The notes beneath the pieces are model-generated. The model worked only from the letters and a program-made list of their open reading frames with translations, made no database searches and had not been told where the DNA came from. A DNA stretch of 37,576 nucleotides, taken from positions 2,275,271-2,312,846 of the forward strand of contig NC_022444.1 in assembly GCF_000468495.1 (NCBI RefSeq), given 5' to 3'. Position numbers and translations under genes: made by a program. Positions 1 through 6,926 of this stretch are shown piece after piece. Numbering within the stretch: position 1 is the stretch's first letter; each line of letters opens with the position of its first letter. The DNA comes from Megalodesulfovibrio gigas DSM 1382 = ATCC 19364. GTDB lineage: Bacteria > Desulfobacterota > Desulfovibrionia > Desulfovibrionales > Desulfovibrionaceae.

Positions 1-42
1 CCCCGAGAATTCCTTTCAAAGATAACTTGCTCTAGTGTGACG

Positions 43-205
43 TCCCCGAAATACGGCGATGCTTTCATCACCGCATTTCGGGGAGGATCGTCCGCCAAAA
101 TGCGTGGATTTTTGCGGACTCACGGAGCCTGCGGCTCCGGGGCCGCCTTGCAGGCGGCCCTGCGTGTTGCGTTTTTATGGATACCTATTTTGAGGACGCA
201 ACACG
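43..205. repeat. Array of five consecutive hairpins, noncoding
   Basis: Five inverted repeats follow each other with almost no spacer. Arms 43-56 and 71-84 are 14 bp with one mismatch, and a GATG/CATC inner stem lies in the loop. Arms 90-99 and 109-118 differ at one position. Arms 123-129 and 133-139 are perfect with a TGC loop. Arms 141-148 and 152-159 are perfect with a TGC loop. Arms 163-172 and 196-205 are perfect with a 23-nt loop. The array ends 10 bp from the stop codon of the minus-strand kinase gene. It may act as a terminator or mRNA 3' end structure, or be a REP-like repeat family. No function is proven. Confidence 0.6.
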
Positions 206-214
206 AGGGCCTTT

Positions 215-1588
215 TCACGCCACTGCCGGCAGCTCCACATAAAACGTGCTGCCCTGGCCCCTGGCGGAGTCCATCCACAGCCTGCCGCCGTAGTGGTCCA
301 CAATGGTGCGACAGATGACCAGCCCCAGGCCCGCCCCCTGGGGTTTGTCCTGATCGTGCGTGCCACGCCGGCCCTGGTAGAATTTTTCGAAGATGTGGGA
401 GGCGTCTTCCGGGTGCACGCCGCGGCCCGTGTCTGTGACGGTGAAGCGGATCATCGGCGGCGTCTGCGCGTCCATGTATTCCACCCGCAGCCGCACTTCG
501 CCCTGGTCCGTGAACTTGTGCGCATTGGACAGCAGGTTGATGAGCACCTGCTGCAGGCGGTCCGGGTCTGCCTGCAGGGGGGGCAGGGGGGCTTGCGGCG
601 TTTCCACCAGCAGCTGCACAGCCGGTTTTTCCTGGAACAGGCCGTGCATGGCCTGGGCGGCCTGGCGGACGAGGTCCGCCGGGTCCAGCAGTTCCTGCCT
701 CCAGTCCATTCTGCCGGCCTCGATGCGGGTGATGTCCAGCACATCGCTGATGATGCGCGTCAGGCGATGGCCTTCCTGCTCAATGACGCACAGGTTCTCC
801 TGGATGCGTCGGCCCTTGGCGGCAAGCTCGGGCAGGCCGGCGGAAAGCGGCAGGTAGTGGCGGGCGAAGTCCTTGCGGATGAGCTTGGCGAACCCGAGCA
901 CGGAAGTCATGGGGGTGCGCAGCTCGTGGGACACCAGGGACAGAAAGGCAGATTTCATGGCGTCCAGCTCGGTCAGGCGACGGTTGCTGGCTTCCAGCTC
1001 CAGATTCTTGGCCGCCAGCTCCTGGGTGCGAGCCTGCACCAGGGTTTCCAGATCCTTGTTCAAACGCGCCAGGGCGCCTTCCGCCTTGCGCCGTTCCTCC
1101 ACTTCCTGGCGCAGGTCCGCATTGGCCTGCTTGAGGGCCAGGGTCCGGGTGCGGACGAGTTCCTCCAGGTTGTATCGATACAGGCGGTTCTCTTCCTCCA
1201 GGCGCAGCTTGCGCTCCAGCAAGGCCTTGTGCCCCAGGGCCTTTTCCAGCACCAGCAGCAGCACTTCCTTGCGCACAGGCTTGGCCAGGTAATCGAAGGC
1301 GCCCTGACGCACGGCCATGGCCGCGCTTTCGTGGTTCGGCTCGCCAGTGATGAGGATGACCGGCACATTGAGCTGCCGGGTGTTGATCTCAATGAGCAAG
1401 GCCAGACCGGATCGTTCCTTGAGCAGGATGTCGCAGAGCACAACATCCACCGGTTCGCGCTGCAGCACGGCCAGCGCGCCGCCGACGTCTTCTGCGCCAA
1501 GTGCACGGAATCCCTCTTTTCCCAATAACAACTGGAAAGATTCCCGGACGTGCGCCTCGTCTTCAACAACCAGGATGACACCCGGCAT
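215..1588 (-). CDS. Response-regulator/histidine kinase hybrid (REC - coiled coil - HisKA - HATPase)
   Basis: A cytoplasmic two-component protein of 457 residues with no membrane segment. The N-terminal receiver domain (about 4-118) has the acidic pocket E9/D10, phospho-acceptor D53, T81 and K103 (LAKP). A coiled-coil linker covers about 120-210. HisKA carries SHELRTP with H221. The ATPase domain shows an N box (NLLSNAHKFT), DTGRGV, FEKFYQ and GAGLGL. It probably receives phosphate or a binding signal through REC and alters autophosphorylation at H221; the partner regulator is not in the window. I chose the ATG at 1588 because a strong GGGGAG site lies just upstream and REC begins at once. 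An ATG at 1606 in the same frame lacks such a site. The gene stands alone. Confidence 0.9.
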   Translation of the reverse strand: MPGVILVVEDEAHVRESFQLLLGKEGFRALGAEDVGGALAVLQREPVDVVLCDILLKERSGLALLIEINTRQLNVPVILITGEPNHESAAMAVRQGAFDYLAKPVRKEVLLLVLEKALGHKALLERKLRLEEENRLYRYNLEELVRTRTLALKQANADLRQEVEERRKAEGALARLNKDLETLVQARTQELAAKNLELEASNRRLTELDAMKSAFLSLVSHELRTPMTSVLGFAKLIRKDFARHYLPLSAGLPELAAKGRRIQENLCVIEQEGHRLTRIISDVLDITRIEAGRMDWRQELLDPADLVRQAAQAMHGLFQEKPAVQLLVETPQAPLPPLQADPDRLQQVLINLLSNAHKFTDQGEVRLRVEYMDAQTPPMIRFTVTDTGRGVHPEDASHIFEKFYQGRRGTHDQDKPQGAGLGLVICRTIVDHYGGRLWMDSARGQGSTFYVELPAVA

Positions 1589-1724
1589 TCCGTTCTCCCC
1601 GCTCATGCCGATGCAGGCAGTAAAGTTCCCCCCGCCAACCGCTGGTAAGCGGTCTACTGCCTTGCTATCTCACTGCGCGGGAAAAATGAAGCCCTGCGCC
1701 GGGAAAAGCACTGGCTGCACAGGA

Positions 1725-2372
1725 CTATTTGAACGTGATGGAATTGATGATCTGCTGCATTTCCGCCCTGGCGGCCCGGAATTTCGCCGGTTCCGTGGCT
1801 GTCATGAAATTGAAATAGTAGTTGTCCTGATCGTAACATTGCCAGATGATGCGCTGAAAGCCGCCAGATCCTTTTTCGGATTCCGTGACTTCCCATCCGA
1901 TGACGCGCGGCGTTCCCGGCGCCTTGACGCCGCCATCACGCCGCTTGGCGGCAAGCAGTTTTTTGATCTGCATTTCCTCATTGGCCTGCCTGAGAGACGC
2001 CGCAACGCTGGCGGGAGCAGGGAAGCTCGGCACCATCTGCGTCATGTGAAAAGTGAACGAGATGGAACGGTCCGATTTTTGAAAGACTGCGCCTTGCTCC
2101 GACTGCACGTCGCCGGATTCCTGCAGCCACCCTGCGGGAATGACGAATTCGAACCGTCTGTCCGCATTGCGAAAGGTGGTCGGGGCTGCGAACGTTTTGG
2201 TGCCTGGGGCGGGAGTCTGCGTTGGTGTTCCCGTGGGGATCCCCGTCTTTTGTTTGACGATGCCGCCAAGATCCGGCAGCGGCAGGCTGAATTGAGCCCC
2301 CGCCAGCGAGGCGCTGCCCAGCAAGGAACATGCAAGCACCAGCACTGCAATACTCCGCGACATGTTGCCCAT
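1725..2372 (-). CDS. Secreted protein of unknown function
   Basis: 215 residues, starting after a clear GGGAGGAG site. Residues 1-26 form a Sec signal peptide ending near LAGA/Q. A proline- and threonine-rich linker follows to about residue 60. The rest is a compact domain beginning FRNADRRFEFVIPAGW, a pattern common in PsbP/DcrB-like exported proteins whose beta-sheet core starts with a short strand and a GW turn. That comparison is from pattern only. There are no catalytic motifs, and the few cysteines give no metal site. It is likely periplasmic. It lies upstream of the REC-kinase on the same strand with 136 bp between, so co-transcription is possible but not shown. Confidence 0.75.
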   Translation of the reverse strand: MGNMSRSIAVLVLACSLLGSASLAGAQFSLPLPDLGGIVKQKTGIPTGTPTQTPAPGTKTFAAPTTFRNADRRFEFVIPAGWLQESGDVQSEQGAVFQKSDRSISFTFHMTQMVPSFPAPASVAASLRQANEEMQIKKLLAAKRRDGGVKAPGTPRVIGWEVTESEKGSGGFQRIIWQCYDQDNYYFNFMTATEPAKFRAARAEMQQIINSITFK

Positions 2373-2540
2373 GGTCTCCTCCCTTGGTGCGGCATGGCCC
2401 GCAGGACGCGGCCCGTACCGCCACGGATGAAATATGATTCAGACATCCCCAGTTTCTTTCGCTGCATATCACATTGATCCTGCCGTGCACAATGGGGATT
2501 TTATTCTGCGAAGAGGAGCCGGCTTCATGGAAACCCCTAC

Positions 2541-2569
2541 TTGCTCAATGCAAGAGCGCGTGTTATTGT
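2541..2569 (+). promoter_or_regulatory. Possible sigma-70 promoter for the beta-barrel gene
   Basis: TTGCTC at 2541-2546 and TATTGT at 2564-2569 are separated by 17 bp. This would give a leader of about 160 nt. An alternative pair is TTGAAC (2583-2588) with TCTAGA, also 17 bp apart. Neither is close to consensus. Confidence 0.3.
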
Positions 2570-2592
2570 ATGATAAATTTCCTTGAACAAAG

Positions 2593-2681
2593 GCATGCTG
2601 CATCATCTAGAGAATTTCAAGAAAACTGTTGCCAACCCGACTTTCCTTGCAGTATTTAGCCCAAGAATTGTTGCAGCATGC
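2593..2681 (+). repeat. 10-bp inverted repeat in the leader of the beta-barrel gene
   Basis: GCATGCTGCA at 2593-2602 is matched exactly in reverse complement by 2672-2681. The arms are 69 bp apart, and each contains the palindrome GCATGC. In RNA they could close a long leader stem. As DNA they could be paired operators. Function unknown. Confidence 0.4.
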
Positions 2682-2735
2682 TACGCGAAAGTCGCGGAGG
2701 GTTTCACTCGAATACCAGTTGGAAGGAGATCAGCC

Positions 2736-3290
2736 ATGAAAAAGCTCATCCTGTTTGCCTGTTTGGCGCTGGCCCTCGCCATGGGCACAGCGACTGCGCA
2801 GGCCGCTTCGACTGATGCCGAGCGGTTCTTCATTCAGCCGGAAGTCGGCCTGTATGGAACCAGCTCCAATGACGTGTCCACCATCTTCACCTACGGGCTT
2901 TCCGCTGGTGTCTTCGTGGCAGACGGCCTTGCTGTGGGTGGGGAACTCCTGGGCTATTACATGTCCATGAGCCCCAGGGACTACAGATTGGACGCCCGGT
3001 ACGATGCTGCCAACGGCTTCGGCTTCAACGGCCTTGTCCGGTACTATCCGTTCACGGCGGAGCAGGCGTCCATGTACATCGGCACGGGCCTGGGCGGTCT
3101 GTTTACCGATGAGCGCATCAATTACGATGGCTACTACAGCACCATGACCGTGCCTGTGGACCTGGGCGTGACCATCGACATCACCGACCAGTTCTCCCTG
3201 GACGTGGGCGGCCGGTATCAGCGCATCGGCTTCACGCGTCATGGCCTGGACGCCTACGGCGGCAACCTGGGCCTGAACATCGTGTTTTAA
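2736..3290 (+). CDS. Outer-membrane beta-barrel protein
   Basis: 184 residues. The start at 2736 is fixed by GGAAGGAG at 2721-2728 and by the signal peptide that begins there (MKKLILFACLALALAMG, cleavage near AQA/A). The mature part is made of alternating short strands rich in Gly, Tyr and Phe, and ends in LGLNIVF with a terminal Phe, the usual signal for beta-barrel insertion. The length suits an eight-stranded barrel of the OmpA/OmpX-like porin-fold group. There is no peptidoglycan-binding domain, so it is not a full OmpA. It is monocistronic with its own terminator. A role in envelope integrity or adhesion is only a guess. Confidence 0.85.
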   Translation: MKKLILFACLALALAMGTATAQAASTDAERFFIQPEVGLYGTSSNDVSTIFTYGLSAGVFVADGLAVGGELLGYYMSMSPRDYRLDARYDAANGFGFNGLVRYYPFTAEQASMYIGTGLGGLFTDERINYDGYYSTMTVPVDLGVTIDITDQFSLDVGGRYQRIGFTRHGLDAYGGNLGLNIVF

Positions 3291-3319
3291 CCGAACTCCG
3301 ACGCGGACCCATGCAGCAA

Positions 3320-3349
3320 CGCCCCTCCTTGCGGAGGGGCGTTTTTTTT
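3320..3349 (+). terminator. Rho-independent terminator of the beta-barrel gene
   Basis: A 9-bp perfect GC-rich stem (3320-3328 with 3333-3341), a TTGC loop and eight T residues at 3342-3349. It lies 30 bp after the stop codon. Confidence 0.93.
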
Positions 3350-3413
3350 GCGGCGGCAACGGTATGGTCGCACCCTGGGTGAGGGAGCGCCTTTTGCGTT
3401 GTGTTCAATGCGC

Positions 3414-3890
3414 TTATTTGTACAAAGAGGTCTTCACCTCGGCCAGGCGGCCGGCATACTGCTCCAGGTGCAGTCGCAGGTGGGCGTAATAGTCCGTGAT
3501 CAGTGCGTCCAGGGTCATGGGGCCACCGGCGGCCGCAGGGCGCATCCAGCGATTGTCCAGAACCTCGGGTGGGGTGGTGGCGGCAAGGTGCAGCAGCAGG
3601 GCGTTGTAGTGGGTCCACAGGGCAGCCAGGGTGTGGAAGTCGCAGGCGGCATAGTGCTGCGCCTGGACCCAGACTTCCGCATCGTACCCGGGGAAGCCTT
3701 CCAGGTGCCCCAGCCGCAGGCGGGCGAAGCGTTGGTGGTTGTTGCTGGCGGAATCGATGAGGTGCCCCACGATCTCGCCGAGGGTCCAGGCGTCTGGCGA
3801 CACCCGCACCGTTGCCGCTGCCGGGGTGGTGGCGTCCAGCAGGGCCTGCATGTCAGCCACAATTGAGCGCGCCTGATCAATGTTGAACAT
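3414..3890 (-). CDS. DinB/YfiT-fold metal-binding protein
   Basis: 158 residues. The start at 3890 is preceded by AGGAGC; an upstream in-frame ATG at 3977 would overlap the previous gene and has no ribosome-binding site. The protein is a four-helix bundle of the DinB type with the usual histidine triad: H43 (VGHLIDSASNNHQRF), H137 and H141 (YYAHLRLHLEQ), which in this family bind Zn or Ni. Many members are thiol transferases or have no known substrate, so the reaction is unknown. It begins 38 bp after the stop of the diguanylate cyclase and is probably translated from the same mRNA. Confidence 0.85.
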   Translation of the reverse strand: MFNIDQARSIVADMQALLDATTPAAATVRVSPDAWTLGEIVGHLIDSASNNHQRFARLRLGHLEGFPGYDAEVWVQAQHYAACDFHTLAALWTHYNALLLHLAATTPPEVLDNRWMRPAAAGGPMTLDALITDYYAHLRLHLEQYAGRLAEVKTSLYK

Positions 3891-3927
3891 TGCAGCTCCT
3901 TGGCATGCGGTGGGCAGGGGCAGCCGG

Positions 3928-5835
3928 TCAGGGGTGGCAGCTGATGCACACCTGGTTTTTTCCGCGCGCCTTGGCATCGTACAGACTTGTGTCGGCTGCG
4001 TTGATCATGCTGGTGGCCGTGGCGAACGAGGCATCGTACTCCACCAGGCCGGCGCTGATTGTCACCACACCGTGGGGGCTACCGTCGTGTGTGATGCCGA
4101 GGTCCTGCACGGCGCTGACGATGCGGGTGCAGAAATCCTTGGCCATGGCGGTGTCCGTGATGTTGAAGAGGATGGCGAACTCCTCCCCACCGTATCGGTA
4201 CACGCGGTCCTCTTTCCTGATGCTGATGGCAAGCGCCTCTGCCACCTTGCGCAGCACGTCGTCGCCTGCGGTATGGCCGTACATGTCGTTGTAGTGCTTG
4301 AAATTGTCAACATCGAGGAGCATGAGAAAGAAGGATTCGACGCCTTGTTTCGCCTCCTCAAACACCGTGGCAATGTCCCTGTCGAAGGAGCGGCGGTTGT
4401 GAATCCCGGTCAATCCGTCCAGCAGGCTGAGCGCCTGGAGCTTGGCGACGGCGGCTTCAAGTTCTTTGGTGCGACGCTCCACAATGTGTTGCAGGTTTGA
4501 CTGCACCTCCCGCACGTCTTTGCACATGCCGAGGAACATGTCGGCAAACTGGCCGATTTCGTTTTGCTGCTCCAGGGGAAGCAGTTGCGGCGAATGCAGG
4601 ACAGTCTCGTATTGCCCCTGCGCCACCAACGACACGGCACGCTGCAGCCGCCGCAAGGGCATTTTCACATGGCGTGCGACAACGAAGTACACCGCCAGAT
4701 AGTACAGGATGAATAATGACAGGCCGAGCAGCAGCACCAGTTGCGAGGTTTTGTTCGCCTCCCTGGAAATGAGCGCTTTCGGATACACCGTCACGAACCA
4801 CCAGTCAGGCCCGACGAGCGGGGTCACGAGCAGGTAGTTGTCGCCTTGTACGTCCTCAATGATGGACACGTCCTGGTCCCGGGCTCCGGGGGTGCCTGCG
4901 ATGGTGTGGAACATGCGGACAATGTCGGGATTGTCGAGCTTGTCCATCGAGAGCTGGCCCTTTTTCTTCAGGGCGTTGTTGAGCTCGCCCGGATGCGCAA
5001 TCAGGTAGCCGTCCTTGCTGACGATAAAGTTGTAGGCACCCTCGGGATGGTTGCTTTCGAGCCGGTGCATGATCGCTTCCAGGGGGACATCAAGACTCGG
5101 GTTGATGAGGTGCCGCCCTTCATGATCCACCGGCAGTTCGAAGGTGATGGTCCATTTCCCGGCAGTTTCGTCGTAGTAGAGCCCGGTCCAGACGGGCTTG
5201 CGCTCCGGATTGACGGCTTGCAGCGTGGCCCTGATCGTCCCCAGCTCGTTCATGGGCAGATCCGGCCTGGCCATCAATCCCCAGGGGTCCGCGGGGGAAA
5301 ATATCGTCAGTGCATTTTCGGGAAACGAGGCATGCAGCACTCCGACCGAGCGCCAGGCCGGCCCGTATCGATTGACAAGGATGTTCGCCAGCAGCAGGCG
5401 CCGTCTGAAGTCCATGGAATCCACAGGCTGGTTGTTGCCGATGAAGCTGGACATCCCCCAGACTTTTCCCAGCTGTGGATCGAAACGTTCGTGGAAGAAT
5501 TCTTCCTTCATGCGGGTGGCGCCGTCTTTATCGACAAAATACACCCGCCAGAAATCTGCATCGGTGAAATGGATATCTGACAGGTAGAGCTTGATGTATT
5601 CGTCGCGAAAGAACGCGAGCCTGTCGGATGCATCAATAAATGCCTGGCTCTCTTGCAGCCTGCGTTCCAGCATGTAAAGGCGCAAGTAGGAGAGCGTTCT
5701 TGTTTTGCTGTTCATGTAGACAAATACATAGCACGTGATGGTGGCGACGCTCACGATGAGGATTCCCAACAGGAGAACCTTCATGAGCATCTGCCGGCTG
5801 AGGCGTTGCGGTGCTGGGGCGGTGCTGGAATTCAT
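3928..5835 (-). CDS. Membrane diguanylate cyclase with periplasmic Cache sensor
   Basis: 635 residues. Membrane segments at about 18-41 and 366-387 flank a large periplasmic region (about 45-360) of the double-Cache type, with the characteristic SKDGYLIAHP stretch at 273-282. A HAMP-like linker and coiled coil follow to about 470. The GGDEF domain ends the protein, with intact GGEEF at 549-553, so it should make c-di-GMP from two GTP. An RKED inhibitory site (540-543) sits five residues before it, which predicts product feedback inhibition. There is no EAL or HD-GYP domain. The ligand of the sensor is unknown. It heads a two-gene unit with the DinB-fold gene. Confidence 0.95.
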   Translation of the reverse strand: MNSSTAPAPQRLSRQMLMKVLLLGILIVSVATITCYVFVYMNSKTRTLSYLRLYMLERRLQESQAFIDASDRLAFFRDEYIKLYLSDIHFTDADFWRVYFVDKDGATRMKEEFFHERFDPQLGKVWGMSSFIGNNQPVDSMDFRRRLLLANILVNRYGPAWRSVGVLHASFPENALTIFSPADPWGLMARPDLPMNELGTIRATLQAVNPERKPVWTGLYYDETAGKWTITFELPVDHEGRHLINPSLDVPLEAIMHRLESNHPEGAYNFIVSKDGYLIAHPGELNNALKKKGQLSMDKLDNPDIVRMFHTIAGTPGARDQDVSIIEDVQGDNYLLVTPLVGPDWWFVTVYPKALISREANKTSQLVLLLGLSLFILYYLAVYFVVARHVKMPLRRLQRAVSLVAQGQYETVLHSPQLLPLEQQNEIGQFADMFLGMCKDVREVQSNLQHIVERRTKELEAAVAKLQALSLLDGLTGIHNRRSFDRDIATVFEEAKQGVESFFLMLLDVDNFKHYNDMYGHTAGDDVLRKVAEALAISIRKEDRVYRYGGEEFAILFNITDTAMAKDFCTRIVSAVQDLGITHDGSPHGVVTISAGLVEYDASFATATSMINAADTSLYDAKARGKNQVCISCHP

Positions 5836-5953
5836 GAAATGCGTGCCATGTTATCGAGTCGGTGAAATTCGATGCCAGGCCACTGTGCAAGGCCGGCCGG
5901 CATTTACTGTGTAGCATGGTCTGAATTCAACATCCAGTGATGAAATTTTACAA

Positions 5954-5962
5954 ATCATATCA
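5954..5962 (-). promoter_or_regulatory. Possible extended -10 promoter of the diguanylate cyclase
   Basis: On the minus strand TGATATGAT is an extended -10 element (TG, one base, TATGAT), with no good -35 box. The predicted leader would be about 110 nt. Confidence 0.3.
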
Positions 5963-6188
5963 GCAAATTTACGCAGAGCCCCCCCGCCGTTCCTCCCGGC
6001 GGCGGTGTCACAAACGCGGCTGAAAATACCAGGAGCGGGAGAGGGGAGCCGGAAACCCGAGTGCCGCGTACCTGAGGGCAGGGAGGCATCATGAAAAATC
6101 GTTTCATCGCAGCATGATGCGATGGCGACTTGCACAATGGCGATATTTCGGGCCATTGCTGTGAAGAACAATAATACATACGCATGGT

Positions 6189-6194
6189 TATAAT
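6189..6194 (+). promoter_or_regulatory. Perfect TATAAT -10 box before the hydrolase remnant
   Basis: TATAAT lies about 38 bp before the first possible start codon of the broken hydrolase gene. No -35 box is found at 16-18 bp; the nearest TTGCTG is 27 bp away. It may be the remains of that gene's promoter. Confidence 0.3.
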
Positions 6195-6231
6195 AGGATA
6201 GGGGTTTTCTCCGCTTGTTACTGTTTCGGGT

Positions 6232-6883
6232 TTGGCGTATGTGAATAGCTTATACGATTTGCTCGGCGTTGCATGTCACGTGTTCGTAAAACGCGCCGAT
6301 CCGCGCAAGGGCAAGGAGGCTGCCGCCGTGTTGCCATATCCCGTCATCGTCTTGCCCGGCATTCAGGGCACGGAACTGGTGGATTTTTATCCTGTCGATC
6401 CTGAGCCGGTGTGGACATTGTGGCGCTCCAGCGCGCCATGGATGCAGCATGCTCCCTCCATTGAGGGAGCCGTCCTGCATCCCGACAATCTGCGGTTCGA
6501 GCGCGCCGAGCCGGCCCGGCTGCTGCCGACCGAGCTGTTCAACCTGATCTATGGCGAGCTCGTCGCCGAGTTGCGCAAGGAGCTGAGTCCTGACGAAGAC
6601 CAGCCCGTGCCGGTTTACCCGTTTGCATACGATTGGCGCATGCCCCTGGCAGCCACGGTGTTGCAGCGACTACGAACTGCGCGATGAAGCCCTGGCCAGG
6701 GCCAGCGAATTGCGCATTGTGCTGCCGTGCATGGATTTGGTGCACCGGCTGCTTGCGCTGCACTTCACGGGCAAGCAGGACAAGTACGGCAGCCTCAAGG
6801 CCTGGCCTGCGCCAGATCTGCCGTCTGGAAAAGCCTGGAACCCACCGGTGAAAGGGCTTGTGCCGCGAACGATAGCACCTTGA
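6232..6883 (+). pseudogene. Decayed alpha/beta hydrolase (LCAT-like lipase) gene
   Basis: The first 150 codons (from TTG 6232 or GTG 6241, both poor starts) resemble the N-terminus of lecithin:cholesterol acyltransferase-like hydrolases: IVLPGIQGTEL, the lid region with DNLRF, and VYPFAYDWRMPL. Family members continue to a GHSMGG-type nucleophile elbow and to 400 residues or more. Here the frame breaks near 6655-6670 and ends at 6687. A different frame carries on from about 6668 (DYELRDEALARASELR) for 70 codons to 6883. The join looks like an internal deletion of the catalytic core plus a frame change. No Ser-Asp-His triad remains, so it should be inactive. Confidence 0.65.
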
Positions 6884-6926
6884 TATATATAAATTATATC
6901 TGTCAACGTATTCCCTTGGGGGCATC

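Larger units (their letters stand above)
2373..2735. other. Intergenic region between divergent genes, with long leader of the beta-barrel gene
   Basis: No credible gene lies in these 363 bp. The left end holds the ribosome-binding site of the minus-strand secreted protein. The right end is the leader of the plus-strand outer-membrane gene, with a possible promoter at 2541-2569, an inverted repeat at 2593-2602 and 2672-2681, and a strong GGAAGGAG site at 2721-2728. The region is visibly richer in A and T than its surroundings. Confidence 0.6.
5836..6231. other. Intergenic region between divergent genes, with competing hairpins
   Basis: No credible gene in 396 bp. It contains a possible extended -10 promoter for the cyclase (5954-5962, minus strand) and a TATAAT at 6189-6194 (plus strand). 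Around 6086-6124 three overlapping stems compete: 6086-6093 with 6113-6120, 6091-6096 with 6102-6107, and 6105-6111 with 6118-6124. I compared the region with common riboswitch consensus motifs from memory and found no convincing match. Confidence 0.5.

Noticed and set aside
293-1528. 411-codon plus-strand reading frame
   Set aside because: It is antisense to the REC-kinase, whose motifs are complete. In GC-rich DNA long antisense frames are common, and this one has no recognisable domain. The same holds for the long antisense frames over guaA, guaB, ccmF and the SPFH gene.
2583-2735. Upstream start for the beta-barrel gene
   Set aside because: The signal peptide and strong ribosome-binding site fix the start at 2736.
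3928-5835. Degenerate (inactive) GGDEF domain
   Set aside because: GGEEF and the inhibitory RKED site are intact, so it is probably active.
5836-6231. Possible riboswitch or small RNA
   Set aside because: Stems are visible, but no consensus of c-di-GMP, cobalamin, glycine or SAH riboswitches was recognised.
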